A stretch of 64,000 bases of DNA from Paracoccaceae bacterium (GCA_011620265.1 WOZM01000242.1:1-64000), one strand, 5' to 3'; positions 45,106 through 53,504 are shown, numbered from the stretch's first letter. Numbers and translations are program-made. The notes: generated by a model not told the origin, from the sequence alone.

Positions 45106-45675
45106 TCATTCCTCCTCGGAAGTGTCTTCTTCAATGTCGTCGAACGCGGCTTCGTCGACCTTCTCGGTGGTCTTCTTCTGCCGCAGCATTTCGGTGATCA
45201 GCTCGTCGGTCAGCACAAGCTTGGCATCCGACAGCCAGTCGAACTTGAGGCCGATGGTGCCTTCCTCGATCTCGATCAGTACCTCGTCGCCCTCGGTCCC
45301 GGCCAGCTTGCCCTTGAAGCGCTTGCGGCCGTCCATCATCTCCGAGGTCTCGATCTTCGCCTCGTAGCCTTCCCAGACGTCGAAATCCTTCAGCCGGGTC
45401 AGCGGCCGGTCGATGCCGGGGGAGGAAACCTCGAGCGTGTACTGATCCTCGATCGGGTCCTCGACATCGAGAACCGCCGAGACCGCGATCGAGATCTTGC
45501 CGCAATCCTCGACGTCGATCCCGCCCTCGGGCCGGTCGGCCATGATCTGCAGGGTCTTGTAGAGCCCGCCCATCAGCCGGATGCGCACGAGTTCGAACCC
45601 CAGACCTTCGATGGTCGGGGTCACGATCTCGGCCAGGCGCCGGTCGATGGCGGTTTTGGCGATCAGTTCGGTCAT
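45106..45675 (-). CDS. rimP: Ribosome maturation factor RimP
   Basis: RimP assists maturation of the 30S subunit. The 189-residue protein has the two expected parts: an N-terminal alpha/beta domain ([11 protein letters not shown], then [29 protein letters not shown]) and a C-terminal SH3-like barrel, with the conserved [31 protein letters not shown] bridging them. The tail is acidic (EDTSEEE). The ATG at 45675 gives the family start; an in-frame frame runs upstream to 45948 but crosses a terminator-like hairpin and a promoter. It is first in the operon with nusA, ylxR and infB. Confidence 0.96.
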   Translation of the reverse strand: MTELIAKTAIDRRLAEIVTPTIEGLGFELVRIRLMGGLYKTLQIMADRPEGGIDVEDCGKISIAVSAVLDVEDPIEDQYTLEVSSPGIDRPLTRLKDFDVWEGYEAKIETSEMMDGRKRFKGKLAGTEGDEVLIEIEEGTIGLKFDWLSDAKLVLTDELITEMLRQKKTTEKVDEAAFDDIEEDTSEEE

Positions 45676-45691
45676 CGGTCCTTCAGACAAC

Positions 45692-45714
45692 AAAAAACGG
45701 GCCCAGCGGCCCGT
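45692..45714 (-). terminator. Terminator-like hairpin in the rimP leader (candidate attenuator)
   Basis: On the minus strand ACGGGCC (45714-45708) pairs with GGCCCGT (45703-45697) around a 4-base loop, followed by six T residues. It lies 17 bases before the rimP ATG and about 50 bases after the likely transcription start, so transcripts from the adjacent promoter must pass it. Confidence 0.65.
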
Positions 45715-45768
45715 CGCACTTTCCCGGTGGGCTGCGAGTTTGGACCCCGTAGCCGCGCTGTTGAACGG

Positions 45769-45797
45769 CATATAGGCGAAGGTGGGCGAGTCTGCAA
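45769..45797 (-). promoter_or_regulatory. Sigma-70-like promoter of the rimP-nusA-infB operon
   Basis: TTGCAG (45797-45792) and TATATG (45774-45769) are separated by exactly 17 bases on the minus strand. Start would be near 45762, giving a leader of about 87 bases before rimP. The pair is good for a G+C-rich genome. Confidence 0.6.
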
Positions 45798-45828
45798 GCG
45801 CAAGAGTGTCGGCACCCTGAATGTCAGG

Positions 45829-45876
45829 GGTTGGGCCAGCGCCCCAACCGCCGGGCGCGGGGTCGCTGCCGACCCC
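45829..45876. terminator. Two hairpins after tspO
   Basis: GGGGTC/GACCCC (45859-45864 with 45871-45876) and GGTTGGG/CCCAACC (45829-45835 with 45843-45849) lie in tandem just after the tspO stop. There is no T-run; they may be the 3' end of the tspO transcript. Confidence 0.4.
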
Positions 45877-45884
45877 AAATCTCT

Positions 45885-46343
45885 CTATGATCCATCGGGA
45901 TTGTTCCGCCAAATCCAGAAATTCAGCGCGGTAGCAACCGACAGCCAAGCGAGATAGGGCAAAAGAAGCACGGCCGCGTATCCATCAAGTGCCCAGAACT
46001 GCGGGATCATCACGGCGACCGTCAGCCAAAGAAGGGTGATGACGACCAGGCCCGCGCGCTTGTGGTGACCGCCGAAGAAGACCGGCGTCCAGAGCGTGTT
46101 GAGAGTGATCTGCAACGACCAGAAGGCCAGTGCAGTCCCGCTCCCTGGAACCGACGCGACCCGCGCGGCGGCGATCGCGATGACGATGTAAAGGATCGTC
46201 CAGACCACTGGAAAGGCCAGACGCGGCGGCGTCCAACTTGGTTTGTTCAACCGCTCGTACCAGCTGCCCGGCTGAAAGATCATGCCAGTCGCCGCAGCCG
46301 CGAGGCAGGCACTGAAAAAGGCGGCGAAGGCCGTAAGCTCCAA
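45885..46343 (-). CDS. tspO: TspO/MBR tryptophan-rich sensory protein (TTG start)
   Basis: TspO is a five-helix membrane protein that binds porphyrins. In Rhodobacter it is known as a negative regulator of photosynthesis genes in oxygen; elsewhere it handles haem-related stress. The 152-residue product has the typical text [27 protein letters not shown], then [15 protein letters not shown] and [23 protein letters not shown], with five hydrophobic segments. The start is taken as a TTG at 46343 with AGGGGA upstream, because the frame above it is not coding. It lies upstream of the rimP operon on the same strand but has hairpins between. No photosynthesis gene is visible in the window. Confidence 0.9.
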   Translation of the reverse strand: MELTAFAAFFSACLAAAATGMIFQPGSWYERLNKPSWTPPRLAFPVVWTILYIVIAIAAARVASVPGSGTALAFWSLQITLNTLWTPVFFGGHHKRAGLVVITLLWLTVAVMIPQFWALDGYAAVLLLPYLAWLSVATALNFWIWRNNPDGS

Positions 46344-46416
46344 GATCAGTCCCCTCTCAGGCGTGTCGGGACGATACGTCCGGGTGTGGCGCGGGTTCCC
46401 ACGGCACTGACCGCGA

Positions 46417-47049
46417 TCAATCCCCGCTCTTCCATCCCTGATCCCGGTGCGTCCCGTCGCAATAGGGCTTGATCCCCGATTTGCCGCAACGGCAGAGCAC
46501 GTATTTGCGGGGTGTCGTCGCCTCCCCCGGATGCGGGGTCGCGATCTCTGCGTCGTGGACCATGTAGGGTCCATCGCGCATCACCTCGATCCGGGCGCGT
46601 TCGGCGATTAGATGACCAACCCCGGCAGCGGATCGCAGACCCAATGCGCCCGAGGGGCAATGGGCGATAACCTCCTCGATCTCGGCGCGGCTGCCCTTGT
46701 CCGGCCGGACCCAGGGCTTTTCGGCGGAGTTGAAGACCTGCGGCGCGATCCGGGCGCATTCAGCGGCATGGGCGCAGACGAGGGGGTTGAACGTCACCGT
46801 GACCTTGGCCCCTTCATAGTCGACCACCCGGTTTCGCCCGGCGGGCGTGCCGGACGCGCTGTCGAAACCGTTGGTCTTGTGGCTGCCGTCGCAAAAGGGC
46901 TTGGTCTTGCTGCCACCACACCGGCAGAGCGCCATGACCGGCTTGACTTCCAGCGTCTGCCCACCGGGTCCCTTGAGCGTGTCGAGCCCCTTGACCACTA
47001 GCGGCCCGTTTTCCCGCGCCTCGATTGTGATCCTGGTGTCTTCGCTCAT
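46417..47049 (-). CDS. Multi-cluster Fe-S protein: CDGSH - Fer4-like - CDGSH
   Basis: The 210-residue protein has two CDGSH motifs that each can hold a 2Fe-2S cluster with three Cys and one His: C42, C44, C53, H57 and C186, C188, C197, H201. Between them is a divergent mono-cluster ferredoxin-like domain (CAHAAEC at 92-98, then VFNSAEKPWVRPD and CPSGAL at 131-136). The arrangement suggests an electron-transfer or Fe-S storage protein with up to three clusters; only three Cys are evident for the middle site. GGGAGGA precedes the ATG at 47049. No partner enzyme is adjacent. A palindrome at 47186-47199 lies upstream. Confidence 0.88.
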   Translation of the reverse strand: MSEDTRITIEARENGPLVVKGLDTLKGPGGQTLEVKPVMALCRCGGSKTKPFCDGSHKTNGFDSASGTPAGRNRVVDYEGAKVTVTFNPLVCAHAAECARIAPQVFNSAEKPWVRPDKGSRAEIEEVIAHCPSGALGLRSAAGVGHLIAERARIEVMRDGPYMVHDAEIATPHPGEATTPRKYVLCRCGKSGIKPYCDGTHRDQGWKSGD

Positions 47050-47185
47050 CGCGTCCTCCCGTACCTGCACGAGGGGAAGCATGGTGGGGCGGGCGGGGCC
47101 ACGTCAATCGACAGATGCGTGAGAGCCCTTTAAATGAGGTTGCCGAAAATTCCGCTGTCTTTTTACATCAATGGTTTGGTGTTTC

Positions 47186-47199
47186 TTTCACGCGTGAAA
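47186..47199. promoter_or_regulatory. Perfect 14-bp palindrome TTTCACGCGTGAAA
   Basis: The self-complementary TTTCACGCGTGAAA lies just after the pip stop and about 137 bp before the CDGSH gene's ATG, in a small A/T-rich island. This is the size of a repressor or activator half-site pair. The regulator is not identifiable. Confidence 0.4.
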
Positions 47200-47200
47200 T

Positions 47201-48169
47201 TCATGCCCTGAGCCCGTCCATCACCCGGATCAGCTCGGCCGAGATCCCCGGCTCCGACAGCGCGTGGCCCGCGACGGGAACCATCTTCAGGTCCGCCCGT
47301 TTCCAGTGCTGCGCCAGCGTCCAGGCCGAGACCGGCGGGCAGATCATGTCGTAGCGGCCCTGGACGATCGTCGCCGGCACGTCCTTGAGCTTCGGCAGGT
47401 CGCGCAGGATCTGGCCATCGACCTCCAGGAAACCCTTGTTGAGGAAGTAGTGGTTTTCGAGCCGCGCGAAGGCGCGGGCGTAATCGCCCGGCGCCTCGCC
47501 GACGATGCCGTCATGCTCGACGCTCGCCAGCGCGTTCTCCCAACCGGCCCAGACCCGGGCGAATCGGGTCTCGACCGGGATTTCGCCGCAGAAGAGCCGC
47601 CGGTGATAGGCTGCGATCAGGTCGTCCTGCTCGGCCGCCGGGATCACCTTCGCGAAATCGTGCCAGCGGTCCGGCCAGAAAGCGCCGGCCCCGCCGCCGT
47701 AGAACCAGGCGAGTTCCCCCTCCGTCATCAGGAACACCCCCCGCAGCACCAGGTGGCGGGCACGTTCGGGATGGGTCTGGGCATAAAGGAGCGCGAGCGT
47801 CGCGCCCCAGCTGCCGCCGAAGACGATCCAGTCCTCGATGCCAAGTGCGGTGCGGATGCGCTCGATATCGGCGACGAGATGCCAGGTCGTGTTCGCCTCG
47901 ACGCTCGCATGCGGCCGCGACCGGCCGCAGCCGCGTTGGTCGAAGAGGATGATCCGGTAGACCGAAGGGTCGAAATAGCGCCGCATCGCCGGCGAACAGC
48001 CGCCGCCCGGCCCACCATGCAGTACGATGACCGGCTGCCCGGACGGATGGCCGCACTGCTCGACATAGATGCGGTGGCCGTCGCCGACATCCATCAGTCG
48101 CTGATCGAAGGGTTCGATCTGCGGATAAAGAGTGTTGCTTGCGCGCTTTTGCCCTGCGACCCGGTCCAT
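47201..48169 (-). CDS. pip: Proline iminopeptidase
   Basis: Pip releases N-terminal proline from peptides. The 322-residue alpha/beta hydrolase has the oxyanion motif VLHGGPGGG, the FDQRGCGRS segment, the nucleophile elbow GGSWGATLAL, and later Asp (GRYDMICPP) and His (AGHALSEPG). These and the family opening (YPQIEPFDQRLMDVGDGHRIYVEQCG) are diagnostic. The ATG at 48169 has no ribosome binding site, but a -10-like TATACT is only 6 bases upstream, so the mRNA may be leaderless. It is divergent from ubiG with 67 bp between. Confidence 0.95.
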   Translation of the reverse strand: MDRVAGQKRASNTLYPQIEPFDQRLMDVGDGHRIYVEQCGHPSGQPVIVLHGGPGGGCSPAMRRYFDPSVYRIILFDQRGCGRSRPHASVEANTTWHLVADIERIRTALGIEDWIVFGGSWGATLALLYAQTHPERARHLVLRGVFLMTEGELAWFYGGGAGAFWPDRWHDFAKVIPAAEQDDLIAAYHRRLFCGEIPVETRFARVWAGWENALASVEHDGIVGEAPGDYARAFARLENHYFLNKGFLEVDGQILRDLPKLKDVPATIVQGRYDMICPPVSAWTLAQHWKRADLKMVPVAGHALSEPGISAELIRVMDGLRA

Positions 48170-48175
48170 GGAATG

Positions 48176-48181
48176 AGTATA
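48176..48181 (-). promoter_or_regulatory. -10-like element implying a leaderless pip mRNA
   Basis: TATACT (minus strand, 48181-48176) ends 6 bases before the pip ATG, which would place the start of transcription at or next to the A of ATG. No good -35 is seen at 17 bp. Confidence 0.35.
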
Positions 48182-48236
48182 TAACCCAAATCGACCGGGC
48201 CGCCACGGGTCCGAAAGACTTGGACGGAGAAAGACG

Positions 48237-48983
48237 ATGCAGGCCGCGACCAATACCGTCGATCCGGCGGAAGTGGCGAAATTCGAGGCGATGGCCGCCG
48301 AATGGTGGAACCCGCAGGGCAAGTTCAGGCCGCTGCACATGATGAACCCCGTGCGGCTCGACTACATCACCCGGCAGATCGCGGCGGAGTTCGGGCGCGA
48401 CCTGACTGCGCCCCGACCGTTCGCGGGGCTGCGTCTTCTCGATATCGGCTGCGGCGGCGGGCTTCTCTCGGAACCGATGGCGCGGCTCGGCGCGACGGTT
48501 GTCGGTGCCGACGCGGCGGAACGGAACATCCCCGTGGCCCGGCTTCATGCCGAGGAGCAGGGGCTCAAGATCGACTACCGCCACACGACGGCCGAGGCGC
48601 TTGCCGTCGCGGGCGAGGCGTTCGACGTGGTGCTGGCGATGGAGATCGTCGAGCATGTCGCCGATCCGCAGGGCTTCCTGACCACCTGCCGGGAGCTTCT
48701 GAAGCCCGGCGGCCTAATCGTCGCCTCGACCATCAACCGCAACGCCAGGAGCTTCATGGCCGCCATCGTCGGTGCCGAATGGGTCATGCGCTGGCTGCCG
48801 AAAGGCACACATGACTGGGCGAAGTTCATCACCCCGGACGAGCTTGCCGCCCTTATCGCAGGGGCGGGGCTTGGCGCGCTGGACCGCAAGGGATTCGTCT
48901 TCAATCCGGTCAGCTGGCAATGGGCGATCTCGGACCGCGACCTTTCGGTGAACTACGTTATGGCGGCGACGAAGGGCGTCTAG
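48237..48983 (+). CDS. ubiG: Ubiquinone biosynthesis O-methyltransferase UbiG
   Basis: UbiG performs both O-methylations of the ubiquinone ring with S-adenosylmethionine. The 248-residue class I methyltransferase has [27 protein letters not shown] near the N-terminus (diagnostic of UbiG), SAM motif [19 protein letters not shown] at about 68-86, [13 protein letters not shown] and [23 protein letters not shown] lies before the ATG. The 3' end overlaps that of the convergent MarR gene by 4 bases. Confidence 0.97.
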   Translation: MQAATNTVDPAEVAKFEAMAAEWWNPQGKFRPLHMMNPVRLDYITRQIAAEFGRDLTAPRPFAGLRLLDIGCGGGLLSEPMARLGATVVGADAAERNIPVARLHAEEQGLKIDYRHTTAEALAVAGEAFDVVLAMEIVEHVADPQGFLTTCRELLKPGGLIVASTINRNARSFMAAIVGAEWVMRWLPKGTHDWAKFITPDELAALIAGAGLGALDRKGFVFNPVSWQWAISDRDLSVNYVMAATKGV

Positions 48984-49426
48984 CCCTCGCCCAGCCGCAG
49001 CCGGATCTCGCGCAGGATCGGCAAGACGGCGCGCACTCTCCCGGATCCCACCGCGCGCACGACGTCACCCACGATTGGCGTGATCGCCGCGAGGGCCGCA
49101 TCCCGCGCCGCGCGTCCCGCCGGGCTGATCGAGACGAACTTCCGCCGCGCATCGTCCCAGTCGGGGCGGATATGGACATGGCCCGCCCATTCGAGCTTGG
49201 CCAGCGTGTTGGTCATCGCCCCCCGCGTGACATGGAAGGCATCGGCCAGTTGCGCAGGCGACCGTTCGTCGTTCACATGCGCCAGGTGGTTCAGGACCGA
49301 GAAGTGGCTGAGCTCCATCCCCTTCGGCAGGGCCCGGCTGATGCGGTTCCGCGCCAGCTGGTCGGCCATGAAGACCTCGGAAAAGAGCGCAACGGCAAGG
49401 GGGTCGTTCTGGTCCGACATGCTCAC
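48980..49426 (-). CDS. MarR-family transcriptional regulator
   Basis: The 148-residue protein has the winged-helix layout of MarR: helices around [28 protein letters not shown], recognition helix [18 protein letters not shown] and wing with the conserved Asp/Arg ([18 protein letters not shown]). It would bind DNA as a dimer and respond to a small aromatic ligand. The start is either GTG at 49426, overlapping the upstream stop (GTGA), or ATG at 49420. It is coupled to the nitrilase-family gene and grxC upstream. No obvious operator was found. Confidence 0.9.
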   Translation of the reverse strand: MSMSDQNDPLAVALFSEVFMADQLARNRISRALPKGMELSHFSVLNHLAHVNDERSPAQLADAFHVTRGAMTNTLAKLEWAGHVHIRPDWDDARRKFVSISPAGRAARDAALAAITPIVGDVVRAVGSGRVRAVLPILREIRLRLGEG

Positions 49427-50253
49427 GGCCCCTCGTAGTCGCGGTCATGGGAGAGGGAGGGCACCCGGGCGCGCGCCTTTTCGACCTCCGCGCGCCGGAG
49501 GTCGACATATCCGATTCCGGTCTCGGTTCCGGCGTCGAGCAACACCTCGCCCCAGGGCGACACCGCCAGCGAATGGCCATAGGTCCGGCGCGGGCGGCCG
49601 TTATGGGCGGCATGCGTCCCGGTCTGGGCCGGGGCGAGCACATAGGCGCCGGTCTCGATCGCCCGGGCGCGCAAGAGAACGTGCCAATGCGCGGCGCCGG
49701 TCGTGTCGTTGAAAGCGGCGGGCACGGTCAGGATCTCTGCCCCCGCCTTGGCGAGCGTCCGGTAGAGATGCGGGAAGCGGACGTCGTAGCAGACGCTCAT
49801 CCCGATCCGCGCGAAGGGGGTTTCGGCAAGAACCGCCTTCCGCCCCGGCCGGTAGCCGGCCGATTCGCGGTATTGCTCGGTCTCCGACACGTTCACGTCG
49901 AACATGTGGATCTTGTCGTAGCGGGCCGCGATGCTACCATCCGGAGCGATCAGGAACGAGCGGTTGGCAAACCGCCCGTCAGCGTCATCGGTCAGAAGCG
50001 CGAGCGAGCCGATCAGAAGCCAGATCCCCTGCTCCGCGGCCTCCGCCCGAAGTGCGGCAAGTGTCGGGTCGTCCCTCTCGTGCCGCAGGACCGCCCGCTG
50101 ATGCGCCCGGTCGGAGGAGAGGCAGTTCGTCACCTCGGGCGTCAGCACCAACCCCGCGCCGCCCGCCGCCGCTTCGCGCACCAGCGACAGGGTCACAGGC
50201 AGGTTCTCCGCCGGATCGTCCGTCACCGAAAGCTGGAGAAGGGCTGCCCTCAT
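49423..50253 (-). CDS. Carbon-nitrogen hydrolase (nitrilase superfamily, Nit1/omega-amidase type)
   Basis: The 276-residue protein has the Glu-Lys-Cys triad: E40 (LTPEVTN), K114 (RYDKIHMFD) and C155 (SVCYDVRFP). The YDKIHMFDVNV and YDVRFPHLYR text is typical of the Nit1/Nit2 group that hydrolyses deaminated glutathione or alpha-ketoglutaramate. The neighbouring grxC, four bases upstream on the same strand, fits a glutathione link. The product is cytoplasmic with no signal peptide. The exact substrate is inferred only from family and context. Confidence 0.9.
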   Translation of the reverse strand: MRAALLQLSVTDDPAENLPVTLSLVREAAAGGAGLVLTPEVTNCLSSDRAHQRAVLRHERDDPTLAALRAEAAEQGIWLLIGSLALLTDDADGRFANRSFLIAPDGSIAARYDKIHMFDVNVSETEQYRESAGYRPGRKAVLAETPFARIGMSVCYDVRFPHLYRTLAKAGAEILTVPAAFNDTTGAAHWHVLLRARAIETGAYVLAPAQTGTHAAHNGRPRRTYGHSLAVSPWGEVLLDAGTETGIGYVDLRRAEVEKARARVPSLSHDRDYEGP

Positions 50254-50256
50254 CGC

Positions 50257-50514
50257 TCAGGCCGCGAGCAGCGGGTCGAGCTTGCCCGCCCGGTCCAGCG
50301 CATGGAGATCGTCGCAGCCGCCGACATGGCGACCGTCGATGAAGATCTGCGGAACGGTGTGGCGGCCCCGCGCGCGCTGCATCATCTCTGCCCGCAGCGC
50401 GGGATCGCCCGAAACGTCGGTTTCCTCGAAGGCGGCGCCCTTGGTTTCCAGGAGCCGTTTGGCGGCGATGCAGAACGGGCACCAGGGCGTAGTGTAGATC
50501 TCGATGCGTGGCAT
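50257..50514 (-). CDS. grxC: Glutaredoxin 3
   Basis: The 85-residue dithiol glutaredoxin has the active site C12-P-F-C15 in TTPWCPFC, the cis-proline segment TVPQIFIDGRHVGGCDDL and the normal length. It reduces disulfides and mixed glutathione disulfides. The ATG at 50514 gives the standard MPRIEIYTTP start. It is followed at 3 bases by the nitrilase-type gene and preceded by comF at 38 bp on the same strand. Confidence 0.96.
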   Translation of the reverse strand: MPRIEIYTTPWCPFCIAAKRLLETKGAAFEETDVSGDPALRAEMMQRARGRHTVPQIFIDGRHVGGCDDLHALDRAGKLDPLLAA

Positions 50515-50552
50515 GATGGTCCAAATCCGGAAGTCGAAGCGACTATAGGGAT

Positions 50553-51269
50553 TTAGGCATCCTTCGCAACGCGCGCCAGTGTCACGACCGCGACCGAGGC
50601 CGCGCCGGCGCCGAGACAGGCATCGGCGGCGCCGGCAAGCGTCGCCCCGGAGGTCATCACGTCGTCGACGAGAAGGATATCGCGCCCGGCGATTCGGTCG
50701 CGCCGGCGCGGGTGGGGCCGGATGGCGTCCGCGACGTTGCCGAACCGCCCGTCGCGGTCGCGGCCGTCCTGGCTTTCGGTGCGCCGGGCGCGCACCAGAA
50801 GGTCGGGACAATGGTCGAGCCCCGCGCAGCGCGCAAGCGCCCGGGACAGGATCGCGGACTGATTGAAACGCCGCCGGAAGAGCCGCGTCCAATGGAGCGG
50901 CACCGGCACCACCAGCATCTCGGGCTTGAGGATCGGCCGCGCCGCGCGCAAGAGCCAGTCGCCCGCCGGCCGCGCGAGTTCGAGCCTGTCGCCGTGCTTC
51001 AGCGCCAGCACCAGCTTGCGGCCGTTATCCTTGTAGAGAAGCGCCGAGCGCCCCCGCTCCCACGGCCGGGCCAGCACCATGCAGTCGTCGCAATATTCCG
51101 CCCGGCCTTCGTCCTCGCCCGGCAACGGTGTGCCGCAGCGGTCGCAGACAAGGCCGGAGATGAACGGCGTTTCCCGCCAGCAGGCACCGCAGAGGCCGAA
51201 ATCGCTGGTCGTGGGGTCGCCGCAGGAAATGCATTGCGGCGGGAAGAGAAGCGCCAGCGCGCTTTGCAT
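50553..51269 (-). CDS. ComF-family phosphoribosyltransferase-like protein
   Basis: The protein (about 238 residues) has an N-terminal zinc-ribbon region with Cys pairs (CISCG, CGAC, CDRCG, CDDC) and a C-terminal type I phosphoribosyltransferase fold with the PRPP loop ILLVDDVMTSGATLAGAA. PVPLHWTRLFRRRFNQSAIL is the ComF signature. In naturally transformable bacteria ComF aids DNA uptake; in others the role is unclear. The start could also be at 51299 or 51302, which would overlap the divergent methyltransferase start at 51301. Confidence 0.9.
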   Translation of the reverse strand: MQSALALLFPPQCISCGDPTTSDFGLCGACWRETPFISGLVCDRCGTPLPGEDEGRAEYCDDCMVLARPWERGRSALLYKDNGRKLVLALKHGDRLELARPAGDWLLRAARPILKPEMLVVPVPLHWTRLFRRRFNQSAILSRALARCAGLDHCPDLLVRARRTESQDGRDRDGRFGNVADAIRPHPRRRDRIAGRDILLVDDVMTSGATLAGAADACLGAGAASVAVVTLARVAKDA

Positions 51270-51300
51270 TCCCGCGCGAAGCACCCTAGTTTCACCCATC

Positions 51301-52143
51301 ATGTCCGCTCCGTCCCTCACCGACCGCGCCGCCTTGTCCCGCAACCGCGCCCGCGCCCTGAAACAGGGCGCGGAGCTCTTTCTGCACGACGAGGCCGCCG
51401 CCGAGATCGAGGAGAGACTGAGCGAGGTTAACAAAACGTTTATGGCGCCAGCGGTGGTGACGGGATTCCCCGGTCCCTGGGCCGAAATCCTGCCCGGCGC
51501 ACGGATCGTCGCGGACGAGGAGGTACTGGCCCTCGACCCCGGCGCGCATGACCTTGTCATCCATGCGTTGGCGCTGCACTGGGCGAACGATCCCGTCGGC
51601 CAGCTCGTCCAGTGCCGGCGGGCGCTGCGGCCCGACGGGCTGTTCGTCGGCGTGCTCTTCGGCGGACGCACGCTTTCCGAGTTGCGCGCGGCGCTCGCGG
51701 AAGCGGAAAGCCGGCTCACCGGCGGCCTCTCTGCCCGGGTGCTGCCGATGGGCGAGATCCGCGACCTCGGCGCGCTGTTGCAGCGGGCGGGCTTCGCCCT
51801 GCCGGTCGCCGATGCGGCCAGGACCACCGTGACCTATGCGACCGCCTTCCACCTGATCGCCGATCTGCGCGCGATGGGCGAGGGCAACGCCCTGACCCTC
51901 CGGCCGCGCCGCGCGGCCCCCCGCGCGCTCTTCCCCGAAGCCGCGCGTCTTTATGCCGAGACGTTCCCGGCCGGGGATGGACGGATCGCGGCGACGTTCG
52001 AGATGGTGTTCCTCACCGGCTGGGCACCCGACGACAGCCAGCAAAAACCGCTCCGCCCCGGATCGGCCACCGCGCGTCTGGCCGAGGCGCTCGGCGCGGC
52101 AGAAACGCCGCTCGGCGACCGGCCGATGCCCGGCGAACATTGA
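51301..52143 (+). CDS. BioC/NDUFAF5-like SAM-dependent methyltransferase
   Basis: The 280-residue protein resembles the methyltransferase-11 group that includes mitochondrial complex I assembly factor NDUFAF5. RNRARALKQGAELFLHDEAAAEIEERLSEV is the diagnostic N-terminus. HDLVIHALALHWANDPVGQLVQCRRALRPDGLFVGVLFGG is motif IV onwards. Motif I (usually a GxGxG) is degenerate: VVTGFPGPWAEIL. In eukaryotes the homologue hydroxylates an arginine of a complex I subunit; the bacterial role is not established. An NDUFA9-like gene at 4014 is another complex I-linked homologue in the window. It is divergent from comF and followed by hemH at 50 bp. Confidence 0.85.
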   Translation: MSAPSLTDRAALSRNRARALKQGAELFLHDEAAAEIEERLSEVNKTFMAPAVVTGFPGPWAEILPGARIVADEEVLALDPGAHDLVIHALALHWANDPVGQLVQCRRALRPDGLFVGVLFGGRTLSELRAALAEAESRLTGGLSARVLPMGEIRDLGALLQRAGFALPVADAARTTVTYATAFHLIADLRAMGEGNALTLRPRRAAPRALFPEAARLYAETFPAGDGRIAATFEMVFLTGWAPDDSQQKPLRPGSATARLAEALGAAETPLGDRPMPGEH

Positions 52144-52193
52144 CGCGCGTCGATTTCCGTCTATCTCGGTCCTTGCAGACGAAGGGACTAGCC

Positions 52194-53261
52194 ATGACAG
52201 CCAAGACCGATCGCCCCGGAGAGGGACGCCTGACCCATGCGCCCGCCGACCATCCGCCGGTCGCGCGCCCGCGGATCGGCATCCTCGTCGCCAATCTCGG
52301 CACCCCGGACGGCTACGACTACTGGCCCATGCGCCGCTATCTGGGCGAGTTTCTGTCCGACAAGCGGGTGATCGACTATCCGCGCTGGAAGTGGCAGCCG
52401 CTCCTTCAACTCATCATCCTGTCGAAGCGGCCCTTCAGTTCGGGCGCCAATTACAAGTCGATCTGGAATCACGAGCTGAACGAAAGCCCGCTGATGACGA
52501 TCACCAGGCAGCAGGTAACGAAGCTGCGCGCGGCGGTCGCGGAGCGGTATGGCGACGGGGTGATGGTCGAGTTCTGCATGCGCTACGGCAATCCCTCGAC
52601 CGAAAGCGTAGTGCGCCGGATGGTCGCGGCGGGATGCGAGAAGATCGTCTTCCTGCCGCTTTACCCGCACTATGCGGGTGCGACCTCGGCGACGGCGAAC
52701 GACCAGTTCTTCCGTGCCCTGATGAAGGAAAAGCGCCAGCCCGCGGCTAGGATCGTGCAGGAATATTTCGACCATCCGCTCTATATCCAGGCGCTCGCCC
52801 GATCCGTCGAGCGCGCTTATGCCGCGATCGACCACAAGCCGGACGTTCTTGTCGCCTCCTATCACGGGATGCCGAAACGCTACCTGATGGAGGGCGACCC
52901 CTACCATTGCCAGTGCCAGAAGACCTCACGGCTGCTTCGCGAGGCGCTCGGCTGGGACAAGGGGGCGATCGACACCACGTTCCAGTCGGTCTTCGGACCG
53001 GAGGAGTGGCTCCGCCCCTACACGGTCGAGCGCGTCGCGGAGCTGGCGAAGGCCGGAAGGAAGCGGATCGCCGTCATCTCGCCGGCCTTCTCCGCTGACT
53101 GCATCGAGACGCTGGAGGAGATCCAGGGCGAGATCCGCGAGGCGTTCGAACATGCCGGCGGCGAGGAGTTCACCTACATCCCCTGCCTCAACGACGACGA
53201 CGCCCATATCGCGGCGCTGATGGCGGTTCTGAACGACAACCTCGCCGGCTGGGTCGGCTGA
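52194..53261 (+). CDS. hemH: Ferrochelatase
   Basis: HemH inserts Fe(II) into protoporphyrin IX, the last haem step. The 355-residue protein has GILVANLGTPDG at the N-terminus, LPLYPHYAGATSAT, VASYHGMPKRY with the metal-binding His, CQCQKTSRLL and the acidic PAFSADCIETLEEI. The N-terminal 25 residues are a short non-conserved extension. AAGGGA precedes the ATG. A terminator follows at 53278. It may be co-transcribed with the methyltransferase. Confidence 0.97.
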   Translation: MTAKTDRPGEGRLTHAPADHPPVARPRIGILVANLGTPDGYDYWPMRRYLGEFLSDKRVIDYPRWKWQPLLQLIILSKRPFSSGANYKSIWNHELNESPLMTITRQQVTKLRAAVAERYGDGVMVEFCMRYGNPSTESVVRRMVAAGCEKIVFLPLYPHYAGATSATANDQFFRALMKEKRQPAARIVQEYFDHPLYIQALARSVERAYAAIDHKPDVLVASYHGMPKRYLMEGDPYHCQCQKTSRLLREALGWDKGAIDTTFQSVFGPEEWLRPYTVERVAELAKAGRKRIAVISPAFSADCIETLEEIQGEIREAFEHAGGEEFTYIPCLNDDDAHIAALMAVLNDNLAGWVG

Positions 53262-53277
53262 GTCCGGCGGAAACGAA

Positions 53278-53303
53278 AAAGGCGGTGGACTTCCACCGCC
53301 TTT
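53278..53303. terminator. Bidirectional terminator between hemH and the small gene
   Basis: AAAGGCGGTGG (53278-53288) and CCACCGCCTTT (53293-53303) pair perfectly with a 4-base loop. A-rich and T-rich flanks serve both convergent genes. Confidence 0.8.
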
Positions 53304-53327
53304 CCCGTAGTGAAATCGTCCGTCCGG

Positions 53328-53504
53328 TCAGCTGCTGGCAGCAGCAGCGACGAGAACGAGCACCAGCAGTGGAACGATGAGTCCACCGGCCGAGGACGAC
53401 GCGGCTTCCTCGACGGGGGCTGGTTCCATGACGGGTTCGATACCGCCGGCAAAAGCCGACGTGGCAGCGATCGAAAGTGCAGCGGCAAGCGCGAGCTTTT
53501 TCAT
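53328..53504 (-). CDS. Small exported protein of 58 residues
   Basis: The product starts MKKLALAAALSIAATSAFAGG, a Sec signal peptide with cleavage after AFA. The mature part has a Pro/Glu segment (EPVMEPAPVEEAASSS) and a hydrophobic C-terminal helix (GLIVPLLVLVLVAAAASS). It probably becomes a small inner-membrane or periplasmic peptide. GGAGAGACAA lies before the ATG at 53504. I recall similar genes after hemH in related genomes, but the function is unknown. Confidence 0.75.
   Translation of the reverse strand: MKKLALAAALSIAATSAFAGGIEPVMEPAPVEEAASSSAGGLIVPLLVLVLVAAAASS

Noticed and set aside
43594..45957. Plus-strand open frame of 787 codons opposite nusA and rimP
   Set aside because: Mirror of two certain genes with no motif of its own.
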